64,000 bases of DNA from Vespa crabro (GCF_910589235.1 NC_060958.1:4150742-4214741); one strand, 5' to 3'; counted from the stretch's first letter, positions 1-13,100 are shown. Numbers and translations are program-made. Notes: generated by a model not told the origin, from the letters alone.

Positions 1-2694
1 TCTCTCTCTCTATTTCTCTATGAGTAACTTCCTGTATCGATAACAGAAAAGGTGTCACGCACGCAGAAATTCTTACGGTATCCTTCATCGTTACTCTCGA
101 AACAATCCACTTCGATTCCGTTGTCCCGTTGGAATATAAATCCATTGGCAAAGTTCAAAGGTGTCCGATGGTGGTGGAGCAGGAGGAGAAAAAAGAGGAA
201 CACACTTTAGTCGTAGCAATTCTTTCGCTTACACGTTTCTTCTTTTTTTCTTTTTTCTTTTTTTCCTAGTGTCAGTATGGAGCCCGAGGGCGTGATATAG
301 ATAGAACGATGTATCTATTAAGGCTTCGGAAGAGACTCGTAAATCAGGATGAATAAGATTCGACCTCCTTTATTCCATTTTCTTTTTTTTTCTTGATTTC
401 CTTTTTGTCTATTTTATTTGAATTCGAGCAGGATTATATCGATCGAAAAAATCAAGGAATCGCATCCACCTTCTCTCCCTTTTATTTATATTTCTTTCCT
501 TTCTTTATTTTTATTCCTTTTATTCTTCTTCTCTAGTTTGGCTCGCCAATAGAGACAAGACTTTCACCCTTATGCAACTTGCGTTGAAATTAATTACTCG
601 CAAGATTGATTCGATCGAGTTCGAGGGAGAAGAAGTAGGAGAAAGAGGAAGGAGAAGGAGACTTAGAAAGAGAAGGAGGAGGAGGAGGAGGAAGAAACGG
701 CGGCGTTGTAACGACGATGTAAAGAGTTACGACGTGTGGACACATACAGCTTGCATTACCCGTGGTGCGTTTCGTAACACTACCGAATTAAGATCGATCG
801 ATGCGAATTGAATGTAAGTCGATCCTTAGGGGAGATAGGCGCCCTTATTGTTCGGCCGAAACGTTTGATCTCGCTATGTTACAGTCTGTCTAACGTGTCT
901 TTTCCTATTCGTTGTATTAGGATACTTGTATTATTTTCTTCTCACGAACGAGGAAAGATTGTGTGTCTAATGATCATCGACTTTCCAAAAGAATTATCGT
1001 CCTATCGGATCATTCCTTGACAAACTACCGAAAAGAGAGGAAGAGAGAGATACGGAGTGCTCGTTATCCAATCCATCGACTATACAAACACGAACTTCCT
1101 GCTATATTTCGAAGATTTAATTGTTCCTTTAGCCGTGTATATTTTTGAACTAGTTAATTTTACTTCAAGAAGAAGATCTTTCTTTTTTCAACTTTATAAG
1201 ATTACAACGATTTCGTCTAAGAATTTTGTATTTGAGTTTGTATTCTCGTTCGATGTTCCATCAAGTTACTTTATCCTTATGTATTTCGCAATGTAAAGCA
1301 TTAAATATATAGAAATTTACTTTTCACATCATAATTAAGAGAAGTTTCTTTATTTTTAAACGCTAATTAATGTTGCCTTGATCTTGAGAGGAAGTAATTA
1401 AATCGGTACAATGAAACGTTCATGACCACGAGTTACTCAAAGTAATTCTAAAGCTGTAACATTCGAACACGTAAACTGCTTTCTTAGTCAATTGTTGTAA
1501 ATTTGTAATTTTGGAAACAAAGTGATTTCTTGAACAAAAAACGTATCACCTAACGTTTAATCTCGAATACTTTCATTATAATTCATTTCGTTGATATTAA
1601 CGTTTACTTTTTCCTTGAATTTATCCATAAATCCAATGCCATTCGACGAGAATCATTTCTCGATGAACTTCACAAGGTTCCCGTTTACTTTTTACTTTTC
1701 TTCGAACCAGTCGACACTCGAAGCATTACAAATCGCTCGTTAGCCGACGTGATTACGGCTTTCCTTCGACAATACGGCTCTGAGCCTCGTGCGATAAATC
1801 TTTCGACGGTTCATCGTCGAACGACCTTGAGGTGCGAACGTAAAACGAAGAATCGAACGAATACTCGTTGTCGACAACTCGAATCTGGACACTTGCGAAA
1901 ATAACGAGAGGATTCAGAGCGTTATTGTTTCCTCTGTTTTTTCTTTTCTTTCTTTTTCTTTTTCCTTCTTCTTTTTTTGTCGTTATTGATCCCCGGCAAA
2001 TTTTTACCGTGAGAATAAATGTCTCTCGGCTGTACGCTCCTTACAACGTTTTTTATTATTTAGCTATCATACATAAGAAATGAGCGATCTCGTGTGCTTT
2101 TTTTTATGTGGAAATCGAACAATTTTATCAATAAAATTTTATTCTTTTTCATGTCATTGTTTTATCTCGAATTTCTTTTAGGAAACAAAACGATGAAAAG
2201 GAAGCGAAAAGATGTCTAGCAAACTGCGTCATACTTAGTACCTGGTCCAATCGAAATCAATTATTTACTTACATAGTTACCTATTTACGTGACTTAAGAT
2301 AGTTTCACAAACTATTAACTTCCGTATAGTTAGAATTGTTTTTTGAATGAAGGAACAGCTACGTAAGTGCGCTACTAGTACCTGAATACTATTTATCGCT
2401 ATTATTATCGTTATAATTATTATTAACTAGTGTAAAACAAGATCTTCAATTTTCTAAAAAAATTGATTCGTTTCCATTCGTTAATCGATCGACGAAGATG
2501 ATGAGAGATCATTGACGAACGACAAGAGCTACTCCAATTAAACAAATTCAACCATTTTATTTTATCGAACGAAACGATAAGGAATTCAGTAAAAAGAAAG
2601 ATGGAAGAAGATCATGGATTTTTCAAGCGAACGGGATTTAACTCGATCGTTTTAAGAATGAATGAAAATTGGACTATTGTTATCAATGATCCCG
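1..2694. other. Non-coding sequence upstream of exon 1
   Basis: No convincing coding sequence. Open frames here are short and unlike any protein I know; one near 640-710 is a purine (GGA/AGA) run that translates as poly-Arg. T-rich stretches occur at 238-270, 375-410, 480-535 and 1925-1980. A good 3' splice-site-like sequence (pyrimidine tract then TTTTAG, ending about 2182) could be the acceptor of a 5' UTR exon running into the coding exon at 2746. If the gene has longer isoforms with upstream first exons, as vertebrate DLC1 does, this stretch may itself be intronic. RNA data would be needed to choose. Confidence 0.5.
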
Positions 2695-2722
2695 TATAAA
2701 ATTATTAAAAGAAAGATCAGTG
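2695..2722 (+). promoter_or_regulatory. Possible TATA/Inr pair just upstream of the start codon
   Basis: TATAAAA begins at 2695, and TCAGTG, which matches the arthropod initiator TCAGT, begins at 2717. A start at A2719 would give a 5' UTR of 27 nt. The TATA-to-start distance, about 24 bp, is shorter than the usual 30 or so, so this may be chance in AT-rich DNA. It competes with the idea of an upstream exon spliced at about 2182. Confidence 0.15.
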
Positions 2723-2745
2723 ATAAAAATTAATCAACAAGAATA

Positions 2746-2935
2746 ATGTCGACGGAGGAGAGCAGTGGGGGTAAACCCGCAAATACTGCGGAAGAAACAG
2801 GAGTCCATCATACGGCAACAAGACGATTATCGAAGGAATATAAATTCTTTCGAAGTTTCAGCGCGAAGGTGGAGAACTGGCCTATGCGAAAGGCGGAAGC
2901 ACTTTGGCGTCGAATGCGCGAGCGTAAAATTGCAG
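2746..2935 (+). CDS. cv-c: Exon 1 (N-terminus) of a DLC/crossveinless-c type RhoGAP-START protein
   Basis: Encodes 63 full codons plus the first base of codon 64. The ATG at 2746 is the first in frame after a TAA at 2731-2733. The exon ends at G2935, followed by the donor GTACGT. Reading on through the donor gives low-complexity sequence and a stop, as expected of intron. The peptide is polar at first (residues 1-25, Ser/Thr/Glu/Gly rich). It then has RRLS (26-29, a basophilic-kinase type site), an aromatic/basic stretch KEYKFFRSFSAK (30-41), and a probable basic amphipathic helix (about 45-62, Trp45 and Trp54) leading into the SAM domain. I do not recognise this leader itself; identity comes from exon 2. 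The phase-1 junction supplies the G of a GAA codon completed by the first two bases at 62563, so the frame is kept. It is probably an isoform-specific first coding exon, since DLC-family genes use several. Join inferred, not observed. Confidence 0.8.
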
Positions 2936-5277
2936 GTACGTTGGATCCGTCGACAAGAAATATCTATAATCCCCTTTATCTCCCCCCCATCACCCATCCC
3001 TTCTCCGATAATACTTTTTTCTTCTCGAATTCTGATCAAGCACTAAACTATTCTCTTTTTTTCTGTTTTTTAATTTTGTTCTCTTGTTTTTTTGTCTTAA
3101 TTTAACTCGTTCTCATTTTACTCTTATATTTCTTTTTGTCAGAAATTAACAAAACACGCGACTAAATTCATTTCGCAATTACTTCGTTTATATTCACAAT
3201 TTAATTTACATCAAAAATTAATTCGCGATTAAATGATCATAAATAAATATTTATACATGACGATTCCGATCTACATCGTTAACAATGAAAAGATGAAAAA
3301 AAAGGATTAGCAATTAAAGAAACAATGTCGATATGACCGAATATCGGTCATTCTATTAATTTTCATGAAAATTTCGAAAGAAGAAGATACCGCAGTGTTA
3401 TCATTTTCGCTCTCCGCTTATGTTGTCGCGGTCGTTTTGAATAATTGCGAGAATTAATTATCGGGTTCGTCGAAACGTATGGTTGTTGAAAGGCGACCGA
3501 ATGTTTTGACGTATACTTAAGCGCGCGTGCATATGAGTATATATATATACATACACACGCATACACACACACGCATACACACACACACAAATATATATCT
3601 TTCTCGCATGAGTGAGTAGGCATTGATGTATTATTCCTCTCTGCTGTCGTCTAAACGCAACATACTGCGTGTCAACATGTTGATTATTTCGGCCCATGTG
3701 TTAGATACGGTATAATAATCCGCGGAACGTCTTCCATTTTCAATTTTACCATTGGTTAGAATGTTCATCGAACACGAAAATTTTATATTAAATTAAATAT
3801 TAAACGTGATAAATTACATTATACGGTCAAGCTTTATCCACGAAGAAAAAGAATTTGATCGAAGAGAAAAGAAAAAAAGAGAGATAGAAAATCGTATGGA
3901 TAGTCTCAACATTTCCCATCTCTTTCTCTCTCTCTTTCTCGTATATCATAGGAATGAAATACATATAGTATATATGAGCGCATTCTCGGCTTAACCGCGA
4001 AGCAAATCTCGACATGGCGATCGACGATGGATGCAAAAATGACGATGAATCGTTGTGGTCGATGGGGAATGCTCGAGTAATTTTTTTAAACTTTTGCAGT
4101 CTCTCTCTCTCTCTCTCTCTCTCTTTCGCTTTCTTTCTCTCAATAACCGCAAACGCAAGTAGAAAGAAAGCCCATAAGGTGAGATTTTATGATTAACGTT
4201 CGATCAATTCTCACTTCATTTCTCTTTTGAAAATAAGAGAGAAGGAGAAACCTTTACTCGAAGAGAGAAAATATGTCATTTGAAGGGGAAAGGAAGTCGA
4301 TTATACGGGAATCTTAACGGGAACATCCTGCTGATTATAATAACATATCCTTGGCATGATTTTTTGGCAAAGGAAGTTCAGTTATCGTCGTTCTGATTAA
4401 ATCTTTTTTTTTTCTTTTTCTATTTTTTTTTCTCCCTTTTTTCACAGGAAACCACAAATTTCGTTTTATGAGGCTACTTTCACTGCGTAGAAATGGCGAA
4501 TGAACAAGAGTTTAATTTTATGTTAGTAACTCGCGCTTGATAATAAGTAGATGTATTTTTTTTGTGATTACTATTCACGTAATACATAACTCGTTTCTAT
4601 ATGAAATAGAGAAAGACAGAGAAAGAGAAGAAAAAAGAGGGAATGAGTATAAGAAGAAAAGATGGAAAGACTTTGAAAGGTTAATAATGTTCCTTTAAAG
4701 ACGATTAAACGTGAATGACCTTTCTCCAAAGAAATCTTGCGATATAGAAATGCAAATGAGAGGTCTTTAAAGTATGATGATGATGAAATCCAAATAATAG
4801 AGAGAATTGAACGCTGCTCTCGATCCATTATTTCGTTAAGGTTTACCAGACGGTACTTACACCTTCGATCTGTAATGTCCTTTTGTTACAACAATTTACA
4901 AATTATTTCAATGTACCAACATTATTTTGCATAGAAATAATATTTTTATGAGAAAAATATTTATTTATAATTCTATAAATACATTTTATCTTTGTAAAAC
5001 TAGGCTATCGAGTGAATTGAACGTAATATAAAATACACATGTACATTGTATTTATTATATTATATTAAAAAAATATAACAACTTTTCAAATAGAATCAGA
5101 AATTTCACGAATATTTACAAAATATAAATGAACTCGTTATCCGACATACATTCTTCAAAACCAATAAAAAATATTAAAAATTATATCGTAATTCTTTCAA
5201 TGATATCAAATGTAATCCAAAAATGATTAGGAAGGCAGGTAGCATAAAATCGATTTTCATTTCTATGGATCAATAAA

Positions 5278-5289
5278 TATATATATATG

Positions 5290-5346
<57 letters not shown>

Positions 5347-5378
5347 ATCTGTAGAAATATTGACACATATATTTATTG

Positions 5379-5429
<51 letters not shown>
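5278..5429. repeat. (TA)n microsatellite, two blocks
   Basis: Two TA runs, about 5278-5343 and 5382-5428, separated by a short unique piece containing TTGATCTGTAG. It translates as Tyr/Ile runs on both strands and is not coding. Confidence 0.9.
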
Positions 5430-5432
<3 letters not shown>

Positions 5433-5456
5433 TCACAATCTTGTCGGTCGATCACC

Positions 5457-5707
5457 GATAAGCGAGAATGCTCTCGAGACATCTTTACGAGACATGACAG
5501 TCATCAACGTTACCGTAAACTTTCGAGATCTTATCCCGTATGCTGACGATCGAGCTAAGCGAGCTAACGCCAAAGAGATCTCATCTTTATTATTAATCAT
5601 TTCTTGCGCCGATAAGGTCGCAAGATTTTATTTTCGTTACATGACTACCAGTGGATATGAATAATATGATAGAAAACTCGTAAAGAGTCGTGTCTTAATA
5701 CGATAAG
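5457..5707. promoter_or_regulatory. Cluster of GATA motifs
   Basis: GATAAG at 5457-5462, its complement CTTATC at 5530-5535, GATAAG at 5611-5616 and again at 5702-5707, in a CpG-containing stretch directly after the TA repeat. GATA-type factors bind WGATAR, so this could be an intronic enhancer, but four hexamers in 250 bp of AT-rich DNA can occur by chance. Confidence 0.2.
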
Positions 5708-5828
5708 AGATAAAATGATACAATAAGTGAGTCCGCACTAAGAGAGAGAAATCATTATTAGATACTAATATGTATCATATGATAAAAACATCTGATTTTT
5801 TCTTTTGACAATTAATGTTTTATTTTAT

Positions 5829-5836
5829 TCTCTCTA

Positions 5837-5882
<46 letters not shown>
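5829..5882. repeat. (CT)n microsatellite
   Basis: Interrupted CT run with occasional TTT interruptions. Confidence 0.9.
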
Positions 5883-7374
5883 GTTCTCTATAAATTGAAA
5901 CTTACTATACGTACGTCTCTTCGTTATCTTCACACGTCCACACGAAGTTGTACTCATTAAAACGACTTCACGCGAATCTGGGTCAATTTAAATCGGCGTT
6001 ATACTAGTTTTGTGATCTTCACCTTACGCAACGCTCGCGCGATGTAATTATTCTTTGACAATGTTCGTCGCTTCGCTGGCTTTTCCAATAGCATTTCCGT
6101 CGAACCTTCGTCCGGCTCGCTTAATTGGAAAGTATCGAATGCTACTCGATTCTCTTTGTACGATGAATACCATATATCTCTTTATCTCTTTGTCTTTCTA
6201 TATTTCTCTTACTTTCCCGTTAAAAATAAATAGGACGGGAACGCATATATACCTACAATAAGTATGTCCTTTTTAAACTTAATACACTTGTCTCACATAT
6301 AGATACTTTTTTATTCATAATACCTAATGTCCTCGACTATTGACAGTTGTTATCAACCAATTATTTCAAATAGTCAATTTAATAACGTAACGTTGTAAAT
6401 AATTAATGTATATTAGTTAGAATGTAATATCGAATAATTAAAGTATTATCATATCGCGAATAAGTTGATAAGAAAAAATTACTTTAACAGTTAGTACCTT
6501 GTAAGGTATATTCGTATGCAGGATATAAAAGGATTCAATGGTAATCCGAAGAAAAATGAAAAATAAAATTAAGATTAAAATAAAATCAAATCAAATCAAA
6601 TAAAATACGATATACCTGCATCAAACCTTGGTCCATTAAGGATTAAAAATGTAATCGGCACAAGGGCGATTGTCTCTCGATGACGCACGCTTTTCGTCCC
6701 AATGGACGACAATTTATTATCGTTACGTCAGCGAAATAATTTATAGATACATCGTAGAGAGATTCTCGCGGTTCGACTTCGACCGCGAAATCGCATCTCC
6801 ACGTAGATGTTGTCTAACGCGTTAGACGCGCGAAAGTCACGTTCGTTCTTATTCGTTAAAAAGTCTCTCTCGTAGTTGTTCGACCTTTATCATCCATTCT
6901 TCCTCTCAATTCGTTCGAGACAAGATAAGAAATTATTCAAGGATGTCTCTTTCTACTTCTAATTTTACTCACCGGAGAGAAGACGTCGTTGAAGTGCCAA
7001 TTGAAAAAATGTAGATCAATCAGATTTGACGAAGATCTTTACTCCTTTTCTCTTTATCAATGATATATTTTTCTTTGAAATTTTATCAGTCTTCTTTTAT
7101 CTTTTTACTTTATTTATCTATCTTCGCGCTTGAACTCAAACCTTTTAGTGTTAGGGCAGTGACGCGCAAAACATTTATATATCCGACGTCACGAAAATAA
7201 TTTTAATTGTATGAGTAAACGAAAGAATAGTAATAATATATGATATTATTTTTTTCTTTTAAACATAATAAAATATATATATTATTTCTAGAAATGTTAT
7301 TATTGTTGCATATACAATGTATATAAATTCCATGATATGCTCATCATTGTACTAGAGTACTAGCGTAATAAATG

Positions 7375-7377
<3 letters not shown>

Positions 7378-7417
<40 letters not shown>

Positions 7418-7455
7418 CCTCTTCTCTTTTCTTTCTCTTTCTCTTTCTTTTTCTA
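7378..7455. repeat. (CT)n and pyrimidine tract
   Basis: About 26 bp of pure CT passing into imperfect CTTT/CCT pyrimidine sequence. Confidence 0.9.
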
Positions 7456-7722
7456 TCTCTACGAATTTTCTTTTTCGCTCTCTTTAGTAAAATCCTCTAT
7501 ACCCACTTTCTCAAGACAGGATCAAAGGATTATACCATGAAATCTCACACAAAGAAGACGGATATGTGGCATATCCAGTGTGTTTTCAACGTCGAAAGAG
7601 CGTCGAGCATGTCGTTTTTGTTTGTATGACTCTCCTCGTTATTCTTTCTCATCGTCCTCTCGACTTTCAACCAGATGAGGAGCGTGCACTAACTCGATGA
7701 AGAAAAATAATCTTTCGCGGAG

Positions 7723-7724
7723 AA

Positions 7725-7780
<56 letters not shown>
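7723..7780. repeat. (GA)n microsatellite
   Basis: A GA run that gives Arg/Glu-repeat frames on + and Ser/Leu-repeat frames on -. A 139-codon minus-strand frame across it (7639-8058) is an artefact of this tract and a nearby T-rich run. Confidence 0.9.
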
Positions 7781-7781
<1 letters not shown>

Positions 7782-9657
7782 TCAAAGGGTATCTCCGTAT
7801 TTTTTTTCCGACGGATATCGATCCCACTCCGACCATAAATCCGATCTTTTTATCGCCTCGTCCCTCGTCTTTGTTGCCCCATAAAGCCGCAAGACGTTTT
7901 TCTTTCGGTCTCGCATGCTTAATTATTTTACGATGCCGTCGAATAAATCGTACGCTCGCTCGTGTTCGAGAAAAATAAGGAAAAGTGAAAAAAGAGATTT
8001 TTTTTCTTTTTTTTTCTTTCTTTTTTCTCTTTTTCTCTTTTTCCTTAAGGGAAAGCATCGGAAAGTACTATATAATGAATGTCGTTTAAAGTGATAGAGG
8101 TTAAGGAAAAGAAAAATAAATATTCATATACTATCTTTTAACACGACTATTGGCACTGATTTTTATCGTTCGTTATTGATGCCGAAGATAACAGAGATAT
8201 TTCGAGGTACGAGTTTCTGGTGGAATGTATCCTATGTGTCTATGGAATAGAGGGCAGGTAGTTTATGGGTTATGTTTTACATTCCGATGGTCTGGCGCCG
8301 TACTTATATACGCCTTAAAGATTTCCAGAATTAATAGGTTCGTAATATATCAAGGCGGGGATAACTTTATTGTGGATTAATGCATCGTGCTCGGGGGTAT
8401 TCGATTGGAGGAGATCGTTTTGCGGTTCCCAAGGTTGCAGTTAATTTTCTTATGTACTCAGCCTCTATTATCGAATTAATTTCGAAATTCATACTGTTGC
8501 GAACTGTTGGATGATAGGGATGCTGAACGAGAAAGAGAGAGATGGAGAAATATGAAGAAAAGGGTAATTTAATTTCTCGTCTCATCCATCGCCGAGATTA
8601 TTTATATGCAATAAATGTTCTCTCTCTCTTTCTCTCTGGCGCGCGCGCGGTTTACTACGGAGAGATATACACGCGATTTTCGTTCGGCGCGTCACTGTAC
8701 CCATCCTTTCTTTTTTTCTTTTTTTTTTCTTTTTCCTTTTTTTTCGTTGAAACGGCTAACATCTGTGTCCCATACTTTCGGGATTCCTTTAAGCCACGCA
8801 ATAGTTTGAAGTATTCGTACATACGCATATACACGAGAATGATGACGCGTACGTCGTAGAAAGGAAAGGCCAGAAATAAGGACGCTAAGGAAAATTTGTT
8901 TCTCGCCAATTGACAAGTACCGATGAGAGTTCAACATTTGATAAATAACTTATCTTACAGATCGTTGAAAAGTTTTCACTCTTCGTATATCAAAACCAAA
9001 ATAAAAAAATAAAAACGTATATGTTAACTTTCGGCAATGTTTAATTCGAGAAGCTTTTTTGGATTGGAGTTGATTATGACGTCATATTGTATAAATACAT
9101 GTAGTGATCGATACGTGCACGCATCTAATACTTTTTTCTTTTTTAATTTTTTTTCTGGAATATTTATTCGTATATAAAGATACGAAAGAATTTTTCTATT
9201 TCGCTTTTATGTTATTAGTAAATTTAAAGTCAATGTAAAATTCTATACTGTAAAGTATATGTATAGGAGTAAGGTAATGCAAGGAGTTAATTCGATATCC
9301 CTTTATCCTAAATCTCATTTAGAGATATCGGATTCGTTTTCTAAATCGATAAAACGTCGAAAAAGATTGAAAAAGAGAATTCGCGAGATACAAACGATCG
9401 ACCATGGGGATAAACGCGTGTGCCGGCCGACATACGGCGCACAGTGAATTTATTTGTGGAAGCTCGTGGGTCTTATAATAGATCACAATATAAACCAGGC
9501 GTCGAGGCGCGATCACGACGATGCCGTTGATGAGAGCTTGCACGGTTGGAGCTTACGGTCGTCGTCTCGGTTGTTTGCGATACGTGTAAAACTCATGAAA
9601 CGCGTGAAACGTGCCTCTGGTCACCTCTTAACTAGTTCTTGCTCCTAAGCCTGGATC

Positions 9658-9659
<2 letters not shown>

Positions 9660-9703
<44 letters not shown>
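9660..9703. repeat. (CT)n microsatellite
   Basis: About 36 bp of pure CT then an imperfect pyrimidine run. It lies inside a 165-codon minus-strand open frame (9628-10125) that has no recognisable protein character. Confidence 0.9.
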
Positions 9704-12240
9704 CCCCTCTTTCCGATCTTTACTCGTCGATTCGACGAGTTTATTTTCGTTTTGCGAACTGTAAAAGACCTAGACGAAAAACACCATAACGACGTAAAGC
9801 TCGCAAGCACGTGCTTGCCATAAGCTAGAGTGGCATGCGAAACTTCAACCAAGAGTTTTCTCTTATTCAAATTGACTGCGAGTGCGGATAGAATCCAAGA
9901 CAAATAGCTTATTTTTGAAAGTTCAGAAATATGGGAGATAGGACATTTCCTTTTTCCTTTTTTTTCGTTCCCTCTCTCTTTCTCTCCCCCCTCTCTCTCT
10001 CTTTCTTTCTCTTTCAAATTATATCCATCTGTAGATGACGAAGGTGTGTATTTATACACCTGAGAATGTCCCGGCCTTCTAATAAAGACCGAGACAATGG
10101 GAGAAACGGCATATTTCGAGTGCATTCGTGGGAATGCAGCTGTGTCGCGCTATATAGGTACTTAAATGCAAAGCCGACGAACGCCTTTGCGTGAAACTTT
10201 TGCCTTTCGTCGCCTCGTATAAAGGCTAACGAATCCTTATCTCCTTTGCTTTCTATTCATCTCTCTCTCTCTCTCTCTCTTTCACTTTCACATTATCGTT
10301 ATTTCTATCCAACGAGAAAAGTATACTGGCATTGTATATATCCATTTAACAAGAACTCCATGTAGAGAGTCGCAAAGTTTTCAATTACGAGCAGATGATA
10401 GTACATCTCATATTCGACAAAATTAAAACGCTTTAAGTTCAAATGTTAATAAATTAGAGCTATATACGTTTATATTAATGAGATTATAGGGGCGATTTTT
10501 AGCGTCTTCATCGATCATACCAATACCTATCGATTATTAAAGGTATAGGTGATAATGTCATGTATAGACTATTGAAAGTGGAACGGGAGGGAAGCTCATA
10601 TCTCTTGTCTATAAAAAGATATTCCAAGATAAACTATGTTTTAAAAGGGAGACGAAAATAGAATAAAGGAGGGGGTGAAAGGGTAGGGTAGGATAAGGGA
10701 GAGAGGAAGAAAGCGAGTGAGTGTGTACTCCGTACCATGAACGATTCCAATGTTTCTCCTTGCACTATGATATTTTTCCAACGGCACCCCTCGTAATTCA
10801 TACCCGATCTGTCGAGAAGAGCGATTTATAATTCCTCTGAAAATCGTAACGCTCACTTTCTACGGCAGGACGTTGTGTATTATAAGCGCGGTCTCATGCA
10901 AATCGTCGGATTTATTATGGTATGGGACGAGTATGCATATGAGGGCACGAGTTTTGCGAGCGGATACACCCCGTTGATTGCACTTCCATCTACAGGTTCC
11001 GATCGTACCTTTCTCTTCCTCCTCTGTTCTCCTTTTCCTCCTTCAATCCCCCTTCTCTTCGTTACTCCTCCAACGCCTCCTTCTTTCTTTCCACCTTTAA
11101 CGCACTTTGACTTTTGAATTTCACGCCATTGTTAACGTAAAAAGAATATGTGTGACATTAAAAAAAAAGAGGAGAGAAGGAAAAAAGATTATATATATAT
11201 ATCTGTCTTATCCGAACAGGAATTTGTATAAATACTGTCCGTTTTTGAATGTTAAACAATTTTTAAATAATGAATATGAAAAAAGAAATAAAAGATGAAA
11301 GATCGAGAGTAAAAACGTTTCCTACATTACAATTAGTTAATTGCTAAGAAGCTGATAAATACGTCGATAGAGTTAGAAAATGTCTGGGTCCTTGAATGGC
11401 TTCGGTATCCGGCTTTTCTCGGTTCTCTTAAGCCCGACAAAAGGACTACTTTCCGTAGACAGATTCTATCGCTGGTAATAGCTTATTTAGCGGTGGCACA
11501 AACTCGCCTCGCAACTAGAGTTAAGTGACTTAGTCGATCTCCTTATATAGTTTTGGTCTAGGCATCTCATTATACCTTCAAATTTTTATTATAAGTCATG
11601 AAAATGATTTAAGGTACCTTAGCATATGTATGTTTTCTATTATTAACAGTTTGTTGAAACTGTTTTAAAAATGAAGATAGGTAAAAAAAGAAAATTTAAT
11701 AATGAAAGAAGAAAATGAGTTTCTTCAAGAAAGGATCTTTAAAAGAATTCTTTCATATTTTTTAAATTGTTTCCCCCAAAAGATTCGAAATAGATAAGTA
11801 CTTAGATTTTACTTTCTTTGGCCCCTGAAAAGATGCAACGCGGTAAACACGAGAGTATACGATGTAAAAGTATCGCAAGAGCTCGCTTATTTGCCACACG
11901 GTATAGCTCATAGGTAATATACCAGTTATATAGCGCTACACTAGAACGCCGTCCGTTGATAAATTAGTCTCAGGAAAGTGCGATACGAAACCAAAAAAAA
12001 AAGAAAACAAATATAATGACGAAAAGAAACTTTCATATTTTATCGTAAAATGTTATCATTCTTGAATCGTGTAAATAAACTAACGAAATATAATGGTAAT
12101 TCGCAAATTATTCAAACGTTTAAGGAAGTTAGAAAACAGGAAAGCAAATAAGGAGCCGAATTTTAAGTATACAGTTCTACGTTATATGATACTTAATTAA
12201 TAGAAAATTCAAGGGAAGAATATACTATCATTTTCTCTCA

Positions 12241-12288
<48 letters not shown>

Positions 12289-12580
12289 TTCTCTCTTTCT
12301 TTCTTTTTCTTTTCCCTTAGATATTATACAGCGCGCGAACTCAGATTAAAACTACGCCCATAACGAACGAACTCATATCCCATATGTTTAACGCGTAATA
12401 TGTCGAATAAAATAAGTTTGTTAAGTACGCTCGCACGTTATCATGTTGACACTCCACGAAATAGCGGCGTGATCCCATCTACATGTAGATTCGATCGAGC
12501 GAATTCATTGGACTGTTTCATGATTTCGCTTAATGAACGAACGCAATAAAACTCGCTGGTCCTTGGCGCCTCCACTAAGG

Positions 12581-12625
12581 GAGAGATAAAGACAGAGAGA
12601 GAGAGAGTGGGAGAATGAGAGTAAA

Positions 12626-12665
<40 letters not shown>

Positions 12666-12676
12666 TCTCTCTCTCT
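12581..12676. repeat. (GA)n facing (CT)n fold-back repeat
   Basis: A GA-rich arm (12581-12622) is followed after a few bases (GTAAAT) by a CT-rich arm (12626-12676). The arms are mutually complementary, so either strand, or an RNA copy, can fold into a long imperfect hairpin. Confidence 0.85.
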
Positions 12677-12811
12677 ATTTTCCTTCGGTTCTCTTCATAC
12701 TTTTGCATACAATCGAGTCTCATCGCATGAATAACTAATCTACCTCTCGGGACCGGTTCCGAAAGCAGCAGATTTGAAGAAAGCCCGCGCATTCGTGGAC
12801 ATCTCCTTTCG

Positions 12812-13100
12812 TTATTATTATTAATAATATTAAATAATAATAATAAATTAAATAAATTAAATAATAATATTATTATTAATAATATTATTAATAATAATAA
12901 TTATTACTATTGTTATTGTTATTATTATTATTATTGTTATTATTATTATTGTTATTGTTATTATTATTATTATTTTTTTATTATTATGTTTATTATTATT
13001 GTTATTATTGTTATTGCTATTATTGTTATTGTTGTTGTTATTGTCATTTTTATTGTTGTTATTATTAGTATTGTTATTATTATTATTGTTATTATTATTA
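12812..13100. repeat. (ATT)n/(GTT)n trinucleotide tract with internal fold-back
   Basis: About 290 bp of ATT, AAT and GTT units. The first 100 bp mixes AAT and ATT and is self-complementary; the remainder is ATT/GTT. On the minus strand it reads as poly-Asn, on the plus strand as poly-Leu; neither is likely real protein. Confidence 0.9.

Noticed and set aside
2936..3105. Continuation of the exon 1 frame to a stop at 3105
   Set aside because: The sequence after GTACGT becomes Phe/Ser/Leu low complexity from a T-rich region. The phase match to the SAM exon explains the exon end better.
4390..4448. Strong T-tract plus CACAG acceptor-like site (also near 15558, 44607, 46208)
   Set aside because: No coding exon in a compatible frame follows and none is followed immediately by a GTAAGT, so they are neither exons nor ratchet points on present evidence.
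7639..8058. 139-codon minus-strand open frame
   Set aside because: Made of Lys-rich T-tract and Ser-Leu CT-repeat translations; no family resemblance.
9628..10125. 165-codon minus-strand open frame
   Set aside because: Stops are avoided because it crosses a CT tract and pyrimidine-rich DNA; the residue makeup (RERERE, EKEREREGG) is a repeat translation.
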